A stretch of 64,000 bases of DNA from Actinomycetota bacterium. Lineage in GTDB: Bacteria > Actinomycetota > Acidimicrobiia > Acidimicrobiales > Ilumatobacteraceae. Position 1 is the stretch's first letter. Each line of letters opens with the position of its first letter. Shown in pieces: positions 25,014 to 33,163 of the stretch. Where the stretch lies: the NCBI GenBank assembly GCA_030645495.1, contig JAUSLV010000033.1, forward strand, positions 186,001 to 250,000, read 5' to 3'. The notes below the pieces were generated by a model that was given only the letters and a program-made list of their open reading frames with translations, was not told the DNA's origin and ran no database searches. The position numbers were made by a program, and so were the translations under genes.

Positions 25014-25673
25014 GTGGAACCCGTCGTGCACCCCGTCGTGCGCCTGGTCGATGTGGTGGCCGTGTTGGGCGGCTTTCCAGCGCTCGCCGGGGCGACACTC
25101 ACCGTGGAACGCGGCGAGATCGTGCTGCTGCGCGGCCCCAACGGCGCCGGCAAGACCTCGTTGTTGCGTCTGTGCGCGGGGCTGTTGGCCGTGGAGCGTG
25201 GCGAGGCCACTGTGCTGGGCTGCGACCTCGCTGCCGATCGCACCGCAGTGCGCAGTCGGGTGGGCCTGCTGGGCCACGCGAACGGGTTGTACGCCGACCT
25301 GACGGTGGCCGACAACGTGCGCTTCTGGGGGGCGACGGTGGGCGCCACTCCGGCCGAGATCGCGGCTGCGATGGAACGGATGGGGCTGGCCAACCGGCTG
25401 CTGGACGTGCCGGTGGGGCGGCTGAGCGCCGGTCAGCGGCGGCGCACCGCGTTGGCCTGCCTGGTGGCCCGGCGGGCCGAGTTGTGGTTGCTGGACGAAC
25501 CGCATGCCGGCCTCGACGCCACCGGCCGTGACGAGTTGGACAGCACGCTGCGCGCCGCAGCCGCGGCCGGTGCCACCGTGATGGTGGCCAGCCATGAGCT
25601 GGAACGTGCCGGTGCGCTGGCCAGTCGCGTCGTGGAAGTGGTCGGCGGCCAGGTGCGCCCGGTGGCCCGATGA
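25014..25673 (+). CDS. ccmA: Heme exporter ATP-binding subunit CcmA
   Basis: 219-residue ABC ATPase of cytochrome c maturation System I. Together with CcmB it drives release of holo-CcmE from CcmC. Walker A GPNGAGKTSLLRLCAGL, signature LSAGQRRRTALA, Walker B LWLLDEPHAGLD and the switch His in VASHELERAG are all present. GTG 25014 lies 9 bases after TAGCGT (24999-25004). It heads a nine-gene operon whose genes nearly all overlap; its stop overlaps the ccmB start (ATGA). Confidence 0.92.
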   Translation: MEPVVHPVVRLVDVVAVLGGFPALAGATLTVERGEIVLLRGPNGAGKTSLLRLCAGLLAVERGEATVLGCDLAADRTAVRSRVGLLGHANGLYADLTVADNVRFWGATVGATPAEIAAAMERMGLANRLLDVPVGRLSAGQRRRTALACLVARRAELWLLDEPHAGLDATGRDELDSTLRAAAAAGATVMVASHELERAGALASRVVEVVGGQVRPVAR

Positions 25674-26356
25674 GCACGTGGCGCATCGCGCGGCTGATCG
25701 CGGCCAAGGATCTGCGCGTCGAGTGGCGCAGCCGTGTGCTCATCAATCAGGTGCTGCCGTTCGCCACCTTGGTGATGGTGATGTTCGCCTTCGCGCTCGA
25801 CAACAACGATCGGGTGCTCACCCGTGTGGCCCCCGGCCTGGTTTGGTTGGCCACGATGTTCAGCCTGCTGGTGGTGGTGCAGCGCACGTTCGCGGTCGAG
25901 ACCGCCGACGGGGCGCTCGACGCCTTGCAGGTGGCCGGTGTGCGGCCCGGTGGAGTGTTCCTCGGCAAGGCGCTGGCGCTCGCCGCGCAGTTGGCGGCGC
26001 TCGAGTTGGTGCTGATGGGCGCGGCCGTGGTGCTGTACCGCACCGAGTTCCAAGCGGGCGGTGTCGTGCTGTTGGTCACCACCTATCTGGCCGCGACCAC
26101 CGGGCTGGCATTCGTCGGTACGCTCTACGGCGGTCTCGCCGCTGGGGCCAAAGGGCGCGAAACGCTGCTTCCGCTCCTGATGCTCCCCGTGGTGGCACCC
26201 GTTCTGATCGGTGCTACCCGGGCGACCGAAGCAGCGCTCGGCACGGAAGGGGCGACGCCCAGTGACGGCTGGCCATGGATCGGCCTGCTGACGCTGTTCG
26301 CCGCCCTGTTCGGTGTCGGAGGAACGATGGCCTTCGGTTCGCTGATCGACGAGTAA
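25670..26356 (+). CDS. ccmB: Heme exporter membrane subunit CcmB
   Basis: 228 residues with about six hydrophobic segments (for example VLPFATLVMVMFAFAL, MFSLLVVVQRTFAVE and LLTLFAALFGVGGTMAF). The N-terminal AAKDLRVEWRSR and RETLLPLLMLPVVAPVLIGA are typical of CcmB. It forms the membrane channel of the CcmAB transporter. ATG 25670 overlaps the ccmA stop by four bases. Confidence 0.9.
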   Translation: MSTWRIARLIAAKDLRVEWRSRVLINQVLPFATLVMVMFAFALDNNDRVLTRVAPGLVWLATMFSLLVVVQRTFAVETADGALDALQVAGVRPGGVFLGKALALAAQLAALELVLMGAAVVLYRTEFQAGGVVLLVTTYLAATTGLAFVGTLYGGLAAGAKGRETLLPLLMLPVVAPVLIGATRATEAALGTEGATPSDGWPWIGLLTLFAALFGVGGTMAFGSLIDE

Positions 26357-26359
26357 CGA

Positions 26360-27115
26360 ATGAACACCATGACCCCTCCCACTTCGACTCCCGCCCCCGC
26401 CTCGCCGAAGCACCCCACGTCCACACGGTTCACCCGCGCGCTTGGCGTGGCGTCGCTGGTGGGTATCGGTTGGCTGGTGGCGTTCGGGCTGTTCCTGTCG
26501 CCCAACGATCGGGTGCACAAGACCGGCGTGCGCATCCTCTACATCCATGTGCCGTCGGCCTGGCTGGCCTACCTGGCCTTCGGTGTCACCGGCATCGCCA
26601 GCGGGCTGTACCTCTGGAAGCGCACCCGCAGCCTGATGTGGGATCGCCTCGCCGGTGCCAGTGCCGAGGTCGGTGTGTTGTTCATGGGCATCACGCTCGT
26701 CAGCGGCAGCTTGTGGGGCCGCATCTCGTGGGGCACCTACTGGACGTGGGATGCGCGCCTCACCACCACCGCCTTCTTGTTCGTCACCTACATCGGCTAC
26801 CTGGCCGTGCGCGACCTGGGCGGCACCCACCAGCAGCGTGCGCGCCGCAGCGCGGTGATGGCCCTGCTGGCCGTGCTGGAGGTGCCGCTGGTGCACTACA
26901 GCGTGAAGTGGTGGCGACCGCTGCACCAGAACGAGACGGTGGAAGAAGGCAAGCTCAGCGGGCTGATGCTGTTCAGTCTGTTCGTGGGCATCATTTCGTT
27001 CACCCTGCTCTACGTGTGGTTGGTGATGCATCGCCAGCGTGTGCTGGCGCTCAACGACCAGGTCGACGATCGTGGTCTCGATGTCGCACTGGCTGCCCGC
27101 CGGGAGGAGTCCTGA
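26360..27115 (+). CDS. ccmC: Heme-handling membrane protein CcmC
   Basis: 251 residues. CcmC presents heme to CcmE at the outer face of the membrane. The tryptophan-rich motif SWGTYWTWDARLT and the first heme-ligand region ILYIHVPSAWLAYL are clear, as is VPLVHYSVKWW with the second His. About six TM helices are predicted by eye. It starts 3 bp after ccmB and its TGA shares one base with the ccmD ATG. Confidence 0.93.
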   Translation: MNTMTPPTSTPAPASPKHPTSTRFTRALGVASLVGIGWLVAFGLFLSPNDRVHKTGVRILYIHVPSAWLAYLAFGVTGIASGLYLWKRTRSLMWDRLAGASAEVGVLFMGITLVSGSLWGRISWGTYWTWDARLTTTAFLFVTYIGYLAVRDLGGTHQQRARRSAVMALLAVLEVPLVHYSVKWWRPLHQNETVEEGKLSGLMLFSLFVGIISFTLLYVWLVMHRQRVLALNDQVDDRGLDVALAARREES

Positions 27116-27267
27116 TGCCGGCCATGCTCGCGATGGAGAACGCGGCCTACGTGATCGGCAGCTACGTCGTCACGCTCGGCGCCATCGGGGTGTATGCGGT
27201 CAGCATGCTCGCCCGGGCGCGCAAGGCCGCGCGCAGCGTGCCCGACGAGGAGCGCCCGTGGAAGTGA
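27115..27267 (+). CDS. ccmD: CcmD-like small membrane protein
   Basis: 50 residues, below the size caught by most gene finders. One hydrophobic helix, AYVIGSYVVTLGAIGVYAVS, is followed by a basic tail ARARKAARSV, the normal build of CcmD, which holds the CcmABC-CcmE complex together. ATG 27115 overlaps the ccmC stop in TGATG, and the 3' end overlaps ccmE. Assigned on position, size and topology; primary sequence of this family is poorly conserved. Confidence 0.75.
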   Translation: MPAMLAMENAAYVIGSYVVTLGAIGVYAVSMLARARKAARSVPDEERPWK

Positions 27268-27782
27268 GCGAAGAGCCCGCACCAGGTATCGACCTCACGC
27301 CGCGCGCGGCGGTGCCCACTGCCGCACGTGGCAAGAAGAAGCCGTGGTTCGCCTACGCCGTGCTGGTGTTGGTGCTGGCCGCCGGCGGCGTGTTCGTGTT
27401 CAACTTCCTCACCAACGCGATCGACTACTACTGCAACGTCGACGAGATCGGCACGAAGGATGGCTGCGACGTCGATCGCAACATCCGCATCCAAGGTGTC
27501 GTCGACAAGGATTCGGTGTCGCAGGAGGGTTCGGTCACCAGCTTCGTGATCACCTTCAACGGCGCCTCCATGCCGGTGATCCTGGGCAGCAAGCCCACTG
27601 GTCTGTTCCAGGAGTGCATTCCCGTGGTGGTCACCGGCAAGGTGATCGAGGACGACAACGGTGATCGCTTCTTCGAGGGTGACGAAGTGTTGGTGAAGCA
27701 CTCCGAGGAGTACGACGCGGAGAACAAGGATCGCGTGGCCACGGCCAACGGAGAGGCCGAGGCGTGCTCGCAGAAGGACTGA
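27258..27782 (+). CDS. ccmE: Heme chaperone CcmE with an added Cys pair
   Basis: 174 residues. One N-terminal TM helix (AYAVLVLVLAAGGVFVFNFL), then a beta-barrel domain. The covalent heme-binding motif is VLVKHSEEYD with His148 and Tyr152 (HxxxY). A loop after the TM helix has Cys59 and Cys70 (YYCNVDEIGTKDGCD), which I do not recall from E. coli-type CcmE. GTG 27258 is chosen for GAGGAG 5-6 bases upstream; GTG 27264, forming GTGA with the ccmD stop, is an alternative. It overlaps ccmD by 10 bp and ccmF by 19 bp. Confidence 0.9.
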   Translation: MEVSEEPAPGIDLTPRAAVPTAARGKKKPWFAYAVLVLVLAAGGVFVFNFLTNAIDYYCNVDEIGTKDGCDVDRNIRIQGVVDKDSVSQEGSVTSFVITFNGASMPVILGSKPTGLFQECIPVVVTGKVIEDDNGDRFFEGDEVLVKHSEEYDAENKDRVATANGEAEACSQKD

Positions 27783-29746
27783 ACGGCCTGCTCGGGCACA
27801 CCGCCCTGATCGTCGGCTTCGCCGCGTCGTTGTTCGGTGCGCTGGCGCTGATCGCCGCCATCCGTCTCGGCAACCCGCGCCTCATCCGCACCGTGCTGCC
27901 CTACGGCTGGTTGGCCCTCGGTGGCGCCGTGCTCGCCGTCGTGGTGATGGAGCGCGGCCTCATCAACCGCGACTGGGAACTCGCCTACGTGCAGAAGGTC
28001 GGCTCGTACGACACACCGGCGCTGTTCAACTTCACGGCCCTGTGGAGCGCGCTCGAGGGCAGCATCCTGCTGTGGCTGTTGCTGCTGGCGATCTACACCG
28101 CGGTCATCATGCGCCGGTATCGCGAGCGCCTCACCGACCCGTTGGTGGGGTGGGCGTTGGTGGTGATGTTCATCGTGACCGCGTTCTTCTTCTTCCTCGC
28201 GCTCGGCCCCACCGATGCGTTCAAGCCGGCGACCGCACCGAACTTCGCGATGTGCTGCAAAGGCCCCAACCCGCTGCTGCAGAACCACGTGCTGGTGCTG
28301 TTCCACCCGCCGATCCTGTACCTCGGCTACGTGGGCTTCACCGTGCCGTTCGCATTCGCGATCGCTGCGCTGGTCACCGGCCGCGTGGGCGAGGGCTGGC
28401 TGGTCGAGACTCGTCGCTGGGCGCTGTTCGCGTGGGGGTTCCTCACCGTCGGCATCGTGCTGGGTGGCTGGTGGAGCTACGAGGTGTTGGGCTGGGGCGG
28501 CGTGTGGGGCTGGGACCCGGTGGAGAACGCCAGCTTCCTGCCATGGCTCACCGGCACCGCCTACATCCACTCGGTGATGGTGCAAGAGCGGCGCGGCATA
28601 CTGCGCGTCTGGAACCTCAGCTTGTTGGTGGCCACGTTCTCGCTCACGATCCTGGGCACGTTCCTCACCCGCAGCGGCGTGGTCAACAGCGTGCACGCGT
28701 TCAGCGACAGCACGATCGGGCCGTTCCTGCTGGGAGCGTTCGGCGTGGTGGTACTCGTGTCGCTGGGCCTGATCGCATGGCGTGGCGACCGGCTGCGCTC
28801 GCCCGGTGCGATCGACTCGCCGCTGTCGCGTGAGGGTGCGTTCCTGGCCAACAACGTGTTGCTGGCGCTGTTCGCGTTCGTGATCCTGCTGGGCACGGTG
28901 TTCCCGCTGATCGTGGAGGCCAAGGACAATCGCAAGATCGCCGTCGGCTCGCCGTTCTTCGACACGATGAGCCAGCCGATCGGCCTGGTGCTGCTGTTCT
29001 TGATGGCGATCGCCCCGGCGCTGCCGTGGCGCAAGGCCTCTGGCGAGCTGCTGCGCGACCGCCTGTTCTGGCCGGCCTGGTGTGGTGCCGGCACGCTCGC
29101 TGTCGCCGTGTTCCTCGGCGCCACCGACTTCGCGCCACTGCTGGCGTTCGGGTTCGCCGGGTTCGCCGGCGGTGCGGCCATCCGGCAGCTGGTGCTGGCC
29201 ACGCGCCGCCAGGGCTACCGCGGGTTCCTGGGGCGCACGAACGGCGGCATGGTGGTGCACCTCGGCGTGATCATGATCGCGGTCGCGCTGGCGGCTTCCA
29301 ACAGCTACACGCGTACCGCCGAGTTCACGCTGAACAAGGGCGAGACCGTGTCGTTCGCCGGGCACACGTTCACCGTGGAGAACGTGTACGACTTCACCAC
29401 GTCGCGCTCGGTGGGCATCAAGGCCGACATCGCGATCGACGGCGGCCAGGCGTATTCACCGGCGATCAGCAAGTACACCGCGTTCGGCATGGATGTCGCC
29501 ACGCCCAGCGTGAAGAGCAGCTTCACGAAGGACATCTACCTCACGCTCGAGGCCGGCTCGAAGCCGAGCACCGGCCTGGCCAAGATCAAGGTGTTCATCA
29601 AGCCGATGGTCGTGTGGATGTGGGTGGGCGGCATGTTGTGCGCGTTCGGCACCGTGCTCGCGGCCTTCCCCGGCCGCTTCCGCCGCCGGCCCACCGACGC
29701 GGTGAGTGCGCCCGTTCCGTTGGAGGAAGAGGTGGCCGGTGTCTGA
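27764..29746 (+). CDS. ccmF: Cytochrome c heme lyase subunit CcmF
   Basis: 660 residues, many TM helices. The tryptophan-rich signature WSYEVLGWGGVWGWDPVENA is unmistakable, followed by SFLPWLTGTAYIHSVMVQE. Conserved His are in VLFHPPILYLGYVGF and FLTRSGVVNSVHAF. CcmF with CcmH ligates heme to apocytochrome. GTG 27764 overlaps ccmE by 19 bp, and the stop overlaps the thioredoxin-like gene by 8 bp. A soluble loop near residues 525-625 precedes the final TM helix, as in the family. Confidence 0.95.
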   Translation: MLAEGLNGLLGHTALIVGFAASLFGALALIAAIRLGNPRLIRTVLPYGWLALGGAVLAVVVMERGLINRDWELAYVQKVGSYDTPALFNFTALWSALEGSILLWLLLLAIYTAVIMRRYRERLTDPLVGWALVVMFIVTAFFFFLALGPTDAFKPATAPNFAMCCKGPNPLLQNHVLVLFHPPILYLGYVGFTVPFAFAIAALVTGRVGEGWLVETRRWALFAWGFLTVGIVLGGWWSYEVLGWGGVWGWDPVENASFLPWLTGTAYIHSVMVQERRGILRVWNLSLLVATFSLTILGTFLTRSGVVNSVHAFSDSTIGPFLLGAFGVVVLVSLGLIAWRGDRLRSPGAIDSPLSREGAFLANNVLLALFAFVILLGTVFPLIVEAKDNRKIAVGSPFFDTMSQPIGLVLLFLMAIAPALPWRKASGELLRDRLFWPAWCGAGTLAVAVFLGATDFAPLLAFGFAGFAGGAAIRQLVLATRRQGYRGFLGRTNGGMVVHLGVIMIAVALAASNSYTRTAEFTLNKGETVSFAGHTFTVENVYDFTTSRSVGIKADIAIDGGQAYSPAISKYTAFGMDVATPSVKSSFTKDIYLTLEAGSKPSTGLAKIKVFIKPMVVWMWVGGMLCAFGTVLAAFPGRFRRRPTDAVSAPVPLEEEVAGV

Positions 29747-30344
29747 CGAGCAGGATGCTGTGCCGACCGCTGCGCCCCGCAAGCGCCGGGTCGCGCCGTA
29801 CGTGTCGCTGGCGGTGGCCCTCGTGCTGGGTTCGTTGTTCTGGGTGCTGGCAGCCAGCAAGTCGGGCACCGGCGACACGTCGGGCGTGGTGGACAGCCCA
29901 CTGATCGGTCGGGCGGCACCGCCGGTGGTGGGCACAACTGCGGCGGGCGATCCGTTCGACCTGTCGCGGCGCAAGGGCAGTTGGGTCGTGGTGAACTTCT
30001 TCAACTCGCGCTGCGGGCCGTGCAAGGCCGAGCACCCCCAGCTGATCGAGTTCGTGGCGCAGCAGGCCTCGTTGGGTGCCGATGGCGCAGAGTTGTACGC
30101 CATCGATCAACCGATGGACACGGTGGAGGAGATCAACGCCTTCTTCGCCGAGCGCGGTGGAGATTGGCCGGTGGTGCTCGACGAAGACGGCGTGTTCAGC
30201 GTCGCCTTCGGCGTAGCACAGGTTCCTGAGACGTTCATCATCGACCCGGACGGGATCGTGCGCGTGCGGTGGGCGGGCCCGATCGACTCGGTCACGCTCG
30301 CCTTGCTCGTGCAGGAACAACGCAACATCTACGGGCTGCAATGA
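29739..30344 (+). CDS. ccmG: Membrane-anchored thioredoxin-like CcmG/TlpA
   Basis: 201 residues. An N-terminal TM helix (YVSLAVALVLGSLFWVLAAS) anchors an extracellular thioredoxin fold with active site NSRCGPCKAEHP (Cys92, Cys95) and the cis-Pro region GVAQVPETFIIDPDG. It should reduce the CXXCH cysteines of apocytochrome c. GTG 29739 is preferred to an earlier in-frame ATG because GGAGGAAGAGG lies about 7 bases upstream and the overlap with ccmF is then only 8 bp. Its stop overlaps the ccmH start as ATGA. Confidence 0.9.
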   Translation: MSDEQDAVPTAAPRKRRVAPYVSLAVALVLGSLFWVLAASKSGTGDTSGVVDSPLIGRAAPPVVGTTAAGDPFDLSRRKGSWVVVNFFNSRCGPCKAEHPQLIEFVAQQASLGADGAELYAIDQPMDTVEEINAFFAERGGDWPVVLDEDGVFSVAFGVAQVPETFIIDPDGIVRVRWAGPIDSVTLALLVQEQRNIYGLQ

Positions 30345-30874
30345 GCCGCGCCTCGTCGTTGAAACGCTGGCCCGGGTGGGTGCTGCTGCTGTTCGTGGTG
30401 GCCGGCTTCCTCGCGTTCGGCAGTACCCGCGACGCGGGTGCGCGCACGCCCGAAGAGCGGGTGGAAGAGATCAGCAAGCAGCTCGCCTGCCCGATCTGCG
30501 GTGGCGAGACGGTCTACGAGTCGCGCAACAGCACGTCGGCCAGCATCCGCCTGGAGATCAAGAGCCAGGTCAGTACCACCGACGCCAGCGACGACGAGAT
30601 CATCGCCTACATCGTGCAGCAGTTCGGCGCCAAGACCCAGTTGCTGCCCAAGAGCAGCGGGTTCGAGAGCCTGGTGTGGGTGTTGCCGGCGGTGGCGTTG
30701 GTGTGCGCCGGCGTGGGCCTGTTCTTCTCGTTCCGCCGCTGGCGCACGAACGTGGACACCGTGCCCGACGACGACGACCGGGCGCGCGTGGATGCCGCCC
30801 TGGCCGCCGACGCAGCCGACGCTGCGGCCGCCCTGGCCGCCGACGCTGCGGCCGCAGTGGGTGACGAGTCGTGA
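30341..30874 (+). CDS. ccmH: CcmH/CycL-type apocytochrome thiol-reductant
   Basis: 177 residues. Signal-anchor at residues 11-27, then the family motif QLACPICGGETVYESRNSTS with Cys50 and Cys53, a second TM helix (VWVLPAVALVCAGVGLFFSF), and an Ala/Asp-rich tail made of repeated LAADAA units. CcmH passes electrons between CcmG and the apocytochrome and works with CcmF. Starts in an ATGA overlap with ccmG and ends in a GTGA overlap with the next gene. The tail repeat is low-complexity and probably unstructured. Confidence 0.9.
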   Translation: MSRASSLKRWPGWVLLLFVVAGFLAFGSTRDAGARTPEERVEEISKQLACPICGGETVYESRNSTSASIRLEIKSQVSTTDASDDEIIAYIVQQFGAKTQLLPKSSGFESLVWVLPAVALVCAGVGLFFSFRRWRTNVDTVPDDDDRARVDAALAADAADAAAALAADAAAAVGDES

Positions 30875-31620
30875 ATCCCGAGCGCCTGGCCGAGTTGGAG
30901 GAGGAGCGCGGGTTCCTGCTGCGCAGCATCCGCGACATCGAGGCCGAGCACGCTGCCGGCGATGTGGACGACGCCGACTTCCACACGTTGCGCGACGGCT
31001 ATGTGGCTCGTGCTGCGGCCGTGCTGCGCGAGATCGACGACGGCCGCAGCTCGCTGATCCCCAAGCAACATCGGCCGCTGTGGCGGCGAGTGGCGATCGT
31101 GGGGGGCACGCTGGTGGTGGCCGTGGCCTTGGGTGTGTTCGTGGCCGACTCGGCGGGGCAGCGCCTGCCCGGCCAGTCGCTGACGGGCGGCAAGCCCGCC
31201 GACGAGGTGGCGATCCAGCTGGCGAATGCGCGTCAGACGATGGGCACCGACCCGCAGGCCTCGCTCGAGGCCTATGCCAAGGTGTTGGAGATCGACCCGC
31301 TGAACGTCGAGGCGATCACGTACGCGGCCTGGTTGAAGATCATCATCGGCAACCAAGCAGGCGATCAGCAGATCATCCTCGACGCGCTGCCCGAGCTGCA
31401 GCACGCGATCGAGATCGATCCCACTTATGCCGACCCGCACTGTTTCCTCGCTGTTGCCGCCGGCCGCTTCCTCACCACGCCCGACGCCGAACTCGGTGTG
31501 CGCGAAGCGACAGCGTGCCTCGAGGCCAACCCGCCGGCGATGCTGCAACCGCAGATCGAGCAGTTGCTGGCCGAGTTGACGTTGGGCAGCCCCACCGACA
31601 GCGCCCCGCCCACCACCTGA
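30871..31620 (+). CDS. ccmI: CcmI-like TPR protein
   Basis: 249 residues. The N-terminal ERLAELEEERGFLLRSIRDI and following helices look like the coiled-coil start of CcmI; one TM helix (VAIVGGTLVVAVALGVFVAD) near residue 75 is followed by TPR-like helices (PQASLEAYAKVLEIDPLNVE, LQHAIEIDPTYADPHCFLAV). CcmI holds the apocytochrome tail during heme ligation. Closing position in the operon supports the call, though sequence identity to proteobacterial CcmI is likely low. GTG 30871 overlaps the ccmH stop. Confidence 0.75.
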   Translation: MNPERLAELEEERGFLLRSIRDIEAEHAAGDVDDADFHTLRDGYVARAAAVLREIDDGRSSLIPKQHRPLWRRVAIVGGTLVVAVALGVFVADSAGQRLPGQSLTGGKPADEVAIQLANARQTMGTDPQASLEAYAKVLEIDPLNVEAITYAAWLKIIIGNQAGDQQIILDALPELQHAIEIDPTYADPHCFLAVAAGRFLTTPDAELGVREATACLEANPPAMLQPQIEQLLAELTLGSPTDSAPPTT

Positions 31621-31636
31621 GCAGTGGTGCGGGGCG
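31601..31636 (+). terminator. Hairpin at the end of the ccm operon
   Basis: GCGCCCCGCCCACCAC (31601-31616) pairs with GTGGTGCGGGGCGC (to about 31637) through a 2-base bulge and a 7-base loop. It straddles the ccmI stop. There is no T-run. It also sits downstream of the convergent RDD gene and could serve both strands. Confidence 0.45.
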
Positions 31637-31651
31637 CCGCCGATGGTGGGG

Positions 31652-32170
31652 TCAGCTCTTGAGGACGACGCTGTTGGTGAGCTTGTCGTGCCAGGTCTGC
31701 TTGCGTTCGTCCCACAGCGACCACAGGAAGCCGAGGTAGCAGGGAATGGCCGACAGCACGCGGCCGAAATAGCGGCCGACGGCGCGACCGGTGCCGATCG
31801 GCTGGCCGGTGGTGGCGTCGGCGACGCGGATGCTCACGGCCCTGTGGCCCCAACTCTGACCCTTGCCCACCATGCGGCAGTAGAGCGTGAGATAGACGGC
31901 GAGTGCGGCGACGCCGAGTGCGACGGCGATCGCGATCGTGGAGTTGTCGGGCACGTCGCACAGTTGCAGCTCGTCGTTGATCGTGCAGGTGTCGATGTGG
32001 CTGGGCCCGGCCAGCAGGACAGCGACCGCGGGGATCGAGAACAGGCCGGCGATCAGCGCGTCGAGGATGTAGGCGCCCAGTCGCGAGCCGAAGCCGGCGT
32101 ACTGCGGGGCCATCTGGGCGGACTGGTAGGGGACGTAGCCCGGCGGGGGCGGGGGAGGTGTGGAGCTCAT
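31652..32170 (-). CDS. RDD-family membrane protein with proline-rich N-terminus
   Basis: 172 residues. The RDD domain begins at GFGSRLGAYILDALIAGLFS and continues through MVGKGQSWGHRAVSIRV; three TM helices are visible. The N-terminus is STPPPPPPGYVPYQ, a Pro-Gly-Tyr stretch also seen in two neighbours. RDD proteins are often transporters or membrane stabilisers; the substrate is not known. ATG 32170 lies 6 bases after TAGATT on the minus strand (leaderless). It converges with the ccm operon. Confidence 0.88.
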   Translation of the reverse strand: MSSTPPPPPPGYVPYQSAQMAPQYAGFGSRLGAYILDALIAGLFSIPAVAVLLAGPSHIDTCTINDELQLCDVPDNSTIAIAVALGVAALAVYLTLYCRMVGKGQSWGHRAVSIRVADATTGQPIGTGRAVGRYFGRVLSAIPCYLGFLWSLWDERKQTWHDKLTNSVVLKS

Positions 32171-32277
32171 CCGGCGAATCTAACTGAACGCTCAGGCGCG
32201 CTGCGGACTCGGCGCGCCGGCGCCCGGTTGCCGGTCGTCCGCCGAGCGTGGTGGCCGCTCGGGCTAACGTCCGAGCC

Positions 32278-32661
32278 ATGAGCACCCCTCCTCCGCCCCC
32301 GATGCCCGGCCCACCCGGTGGCTTCCAGCCGCCGCCCGGCTACCAGCCCTACGGCGGTGGCCCGCCGGCATCGACCAACAACAGCGGCATGGCCGTGGCC
32401 GGCATGGTGCTCAGCCTCGTCGGTCTGATCCCGTGCTTCTGGGTGCTCCAGGTGCCCGGTCTGCTGGGCATCATCTTCGGCTTCCTCGGCCTCGGCCAGA
32501 CCAAGGACGGCAAGCAACGCGGTCGCGGGATGGCGATCGCCGGTGTCGTCATCGGCATCGTGCTCGTGGTGGGGTGCATCGCATTCTGGATCTGGGTGTC
32601 CACCAGCGATAACTGCTACCGCGACGGCAACACGTTCCGTTGCTACAACTACAACCCCTGA
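32278..32661 (+). CDS. DUF4190-type small membrane protein
   Basis: 127 residues. Proline-rich cytoplasmic N-terminus (PPPPPMPGPPGGFQPPPGY) followed by NSGMAVAGMVLSLVGLIPC and GMAIAGVVIGIVLVVGCIAF, the paired GMAIAG-type helices of DUF4190, and a short tail DNCYRDGNTFRCYNY with two Cys that may form a disulfide outside. ATG 32278 lies 7 bases after TAACGT (32265-32270), a leaderless start. Divergent from the RDD gene. Function unknown. Confidence 0.8.
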   Translation: MSTPPPPPMPGPPGGFQPPPGYQPYGGGPPASTNNSGMAVAGMVLSLVGLIPCFWVLQVPGLLGIIFGFLGLGQTKDGKQRGRGMAIAGVVIGIVLVVGCIAFWIWVSTSDNCYRDGNTFRCYNYNP

Positions 32662-32693
32662 GCCGTCACCTGCCGTCGCCGTCGCCCGCTGGT

Positions 32694-33155
32694 TCACACC
32701 TCGGGCGGCGGCCAGCAGGCGGCACGGGTGATCGCACCGTCGGCATCGCGGCCCAGCACCCAGACGCTTGCCTTGCGCCAGTCGGGCGTGCCGGCGAACG
32801 CGCACCCGCGCCGCTGCAGCGCGCCGATCGTGTCGGGGATCACGTCGCCGTGGCTGCACAGCACGCTGCCGTCGGGTAGCTCGCTCAGCAGTGCGAGCGC
32901 GCCCACGAAGCCGGCGCCCTCGGCAAGGCGTTCGTCGCTGAGCACGGTGGTGCCCAGCGACGCCGCCAGCGGTTCGATCGTCTGCACGCAGCGCAGGGAG
33001 GGGCTGCTCACCAGCGCACCGTGCGTGAGCGGCGCCAGGCGCGCCGCGAGTGCGGCGGCCTGGCGCAACCCGGCAGCGCTGAGCGGACGGTCGCGGTCGT
33101 CGCCCTCCCAGTTGGCGCGGCTGCCCGCCTTTGCGTGGCGGACGAGGTAGAACAT
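32694..33155 (-). CDS. SixA-like histidine phosphatase
   Basis: 153 residues. N-terminal catalytic motif MFYLVRHAKAGSRANWEGDD with the RHA triad, the second Arg in SSPSLRCVQT, and the second His in SVLCSHGDVIPD. Size and RHAKAG motif place it in the SixA branch, whose founding member removes phosphate from His in phosphorelay HPt domains. It starts 8 bp after the DUF4328 gene and is likely cotranscribed with it. Actual substrate unknown. Confidence 0.87.
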   Translation of the reverse strand: MFYLVRHAKAGSRANWEGDDRDRPLSAAGLRQAAALAARLAPLTHGALVSSPSLRCVQTIEPLAASLGTTVLSDERLAEGAGFVGALALLSELPDGSVLCSHGDVIPDTIGALQRRGCAFAGTPDWRKASVWVLGRDADGAITRAACWPPPEV

Positions 33156-33163
33156 CGTCGCGG

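Noticed and set aside
30780-30865. Repeated GCCGCC/GACGCTGCG units as a possible repeat element
   Set aside because: They encode the Ala/Asp-rich tail of CcmH in frame and are ordinary low-complexity coding sequence.
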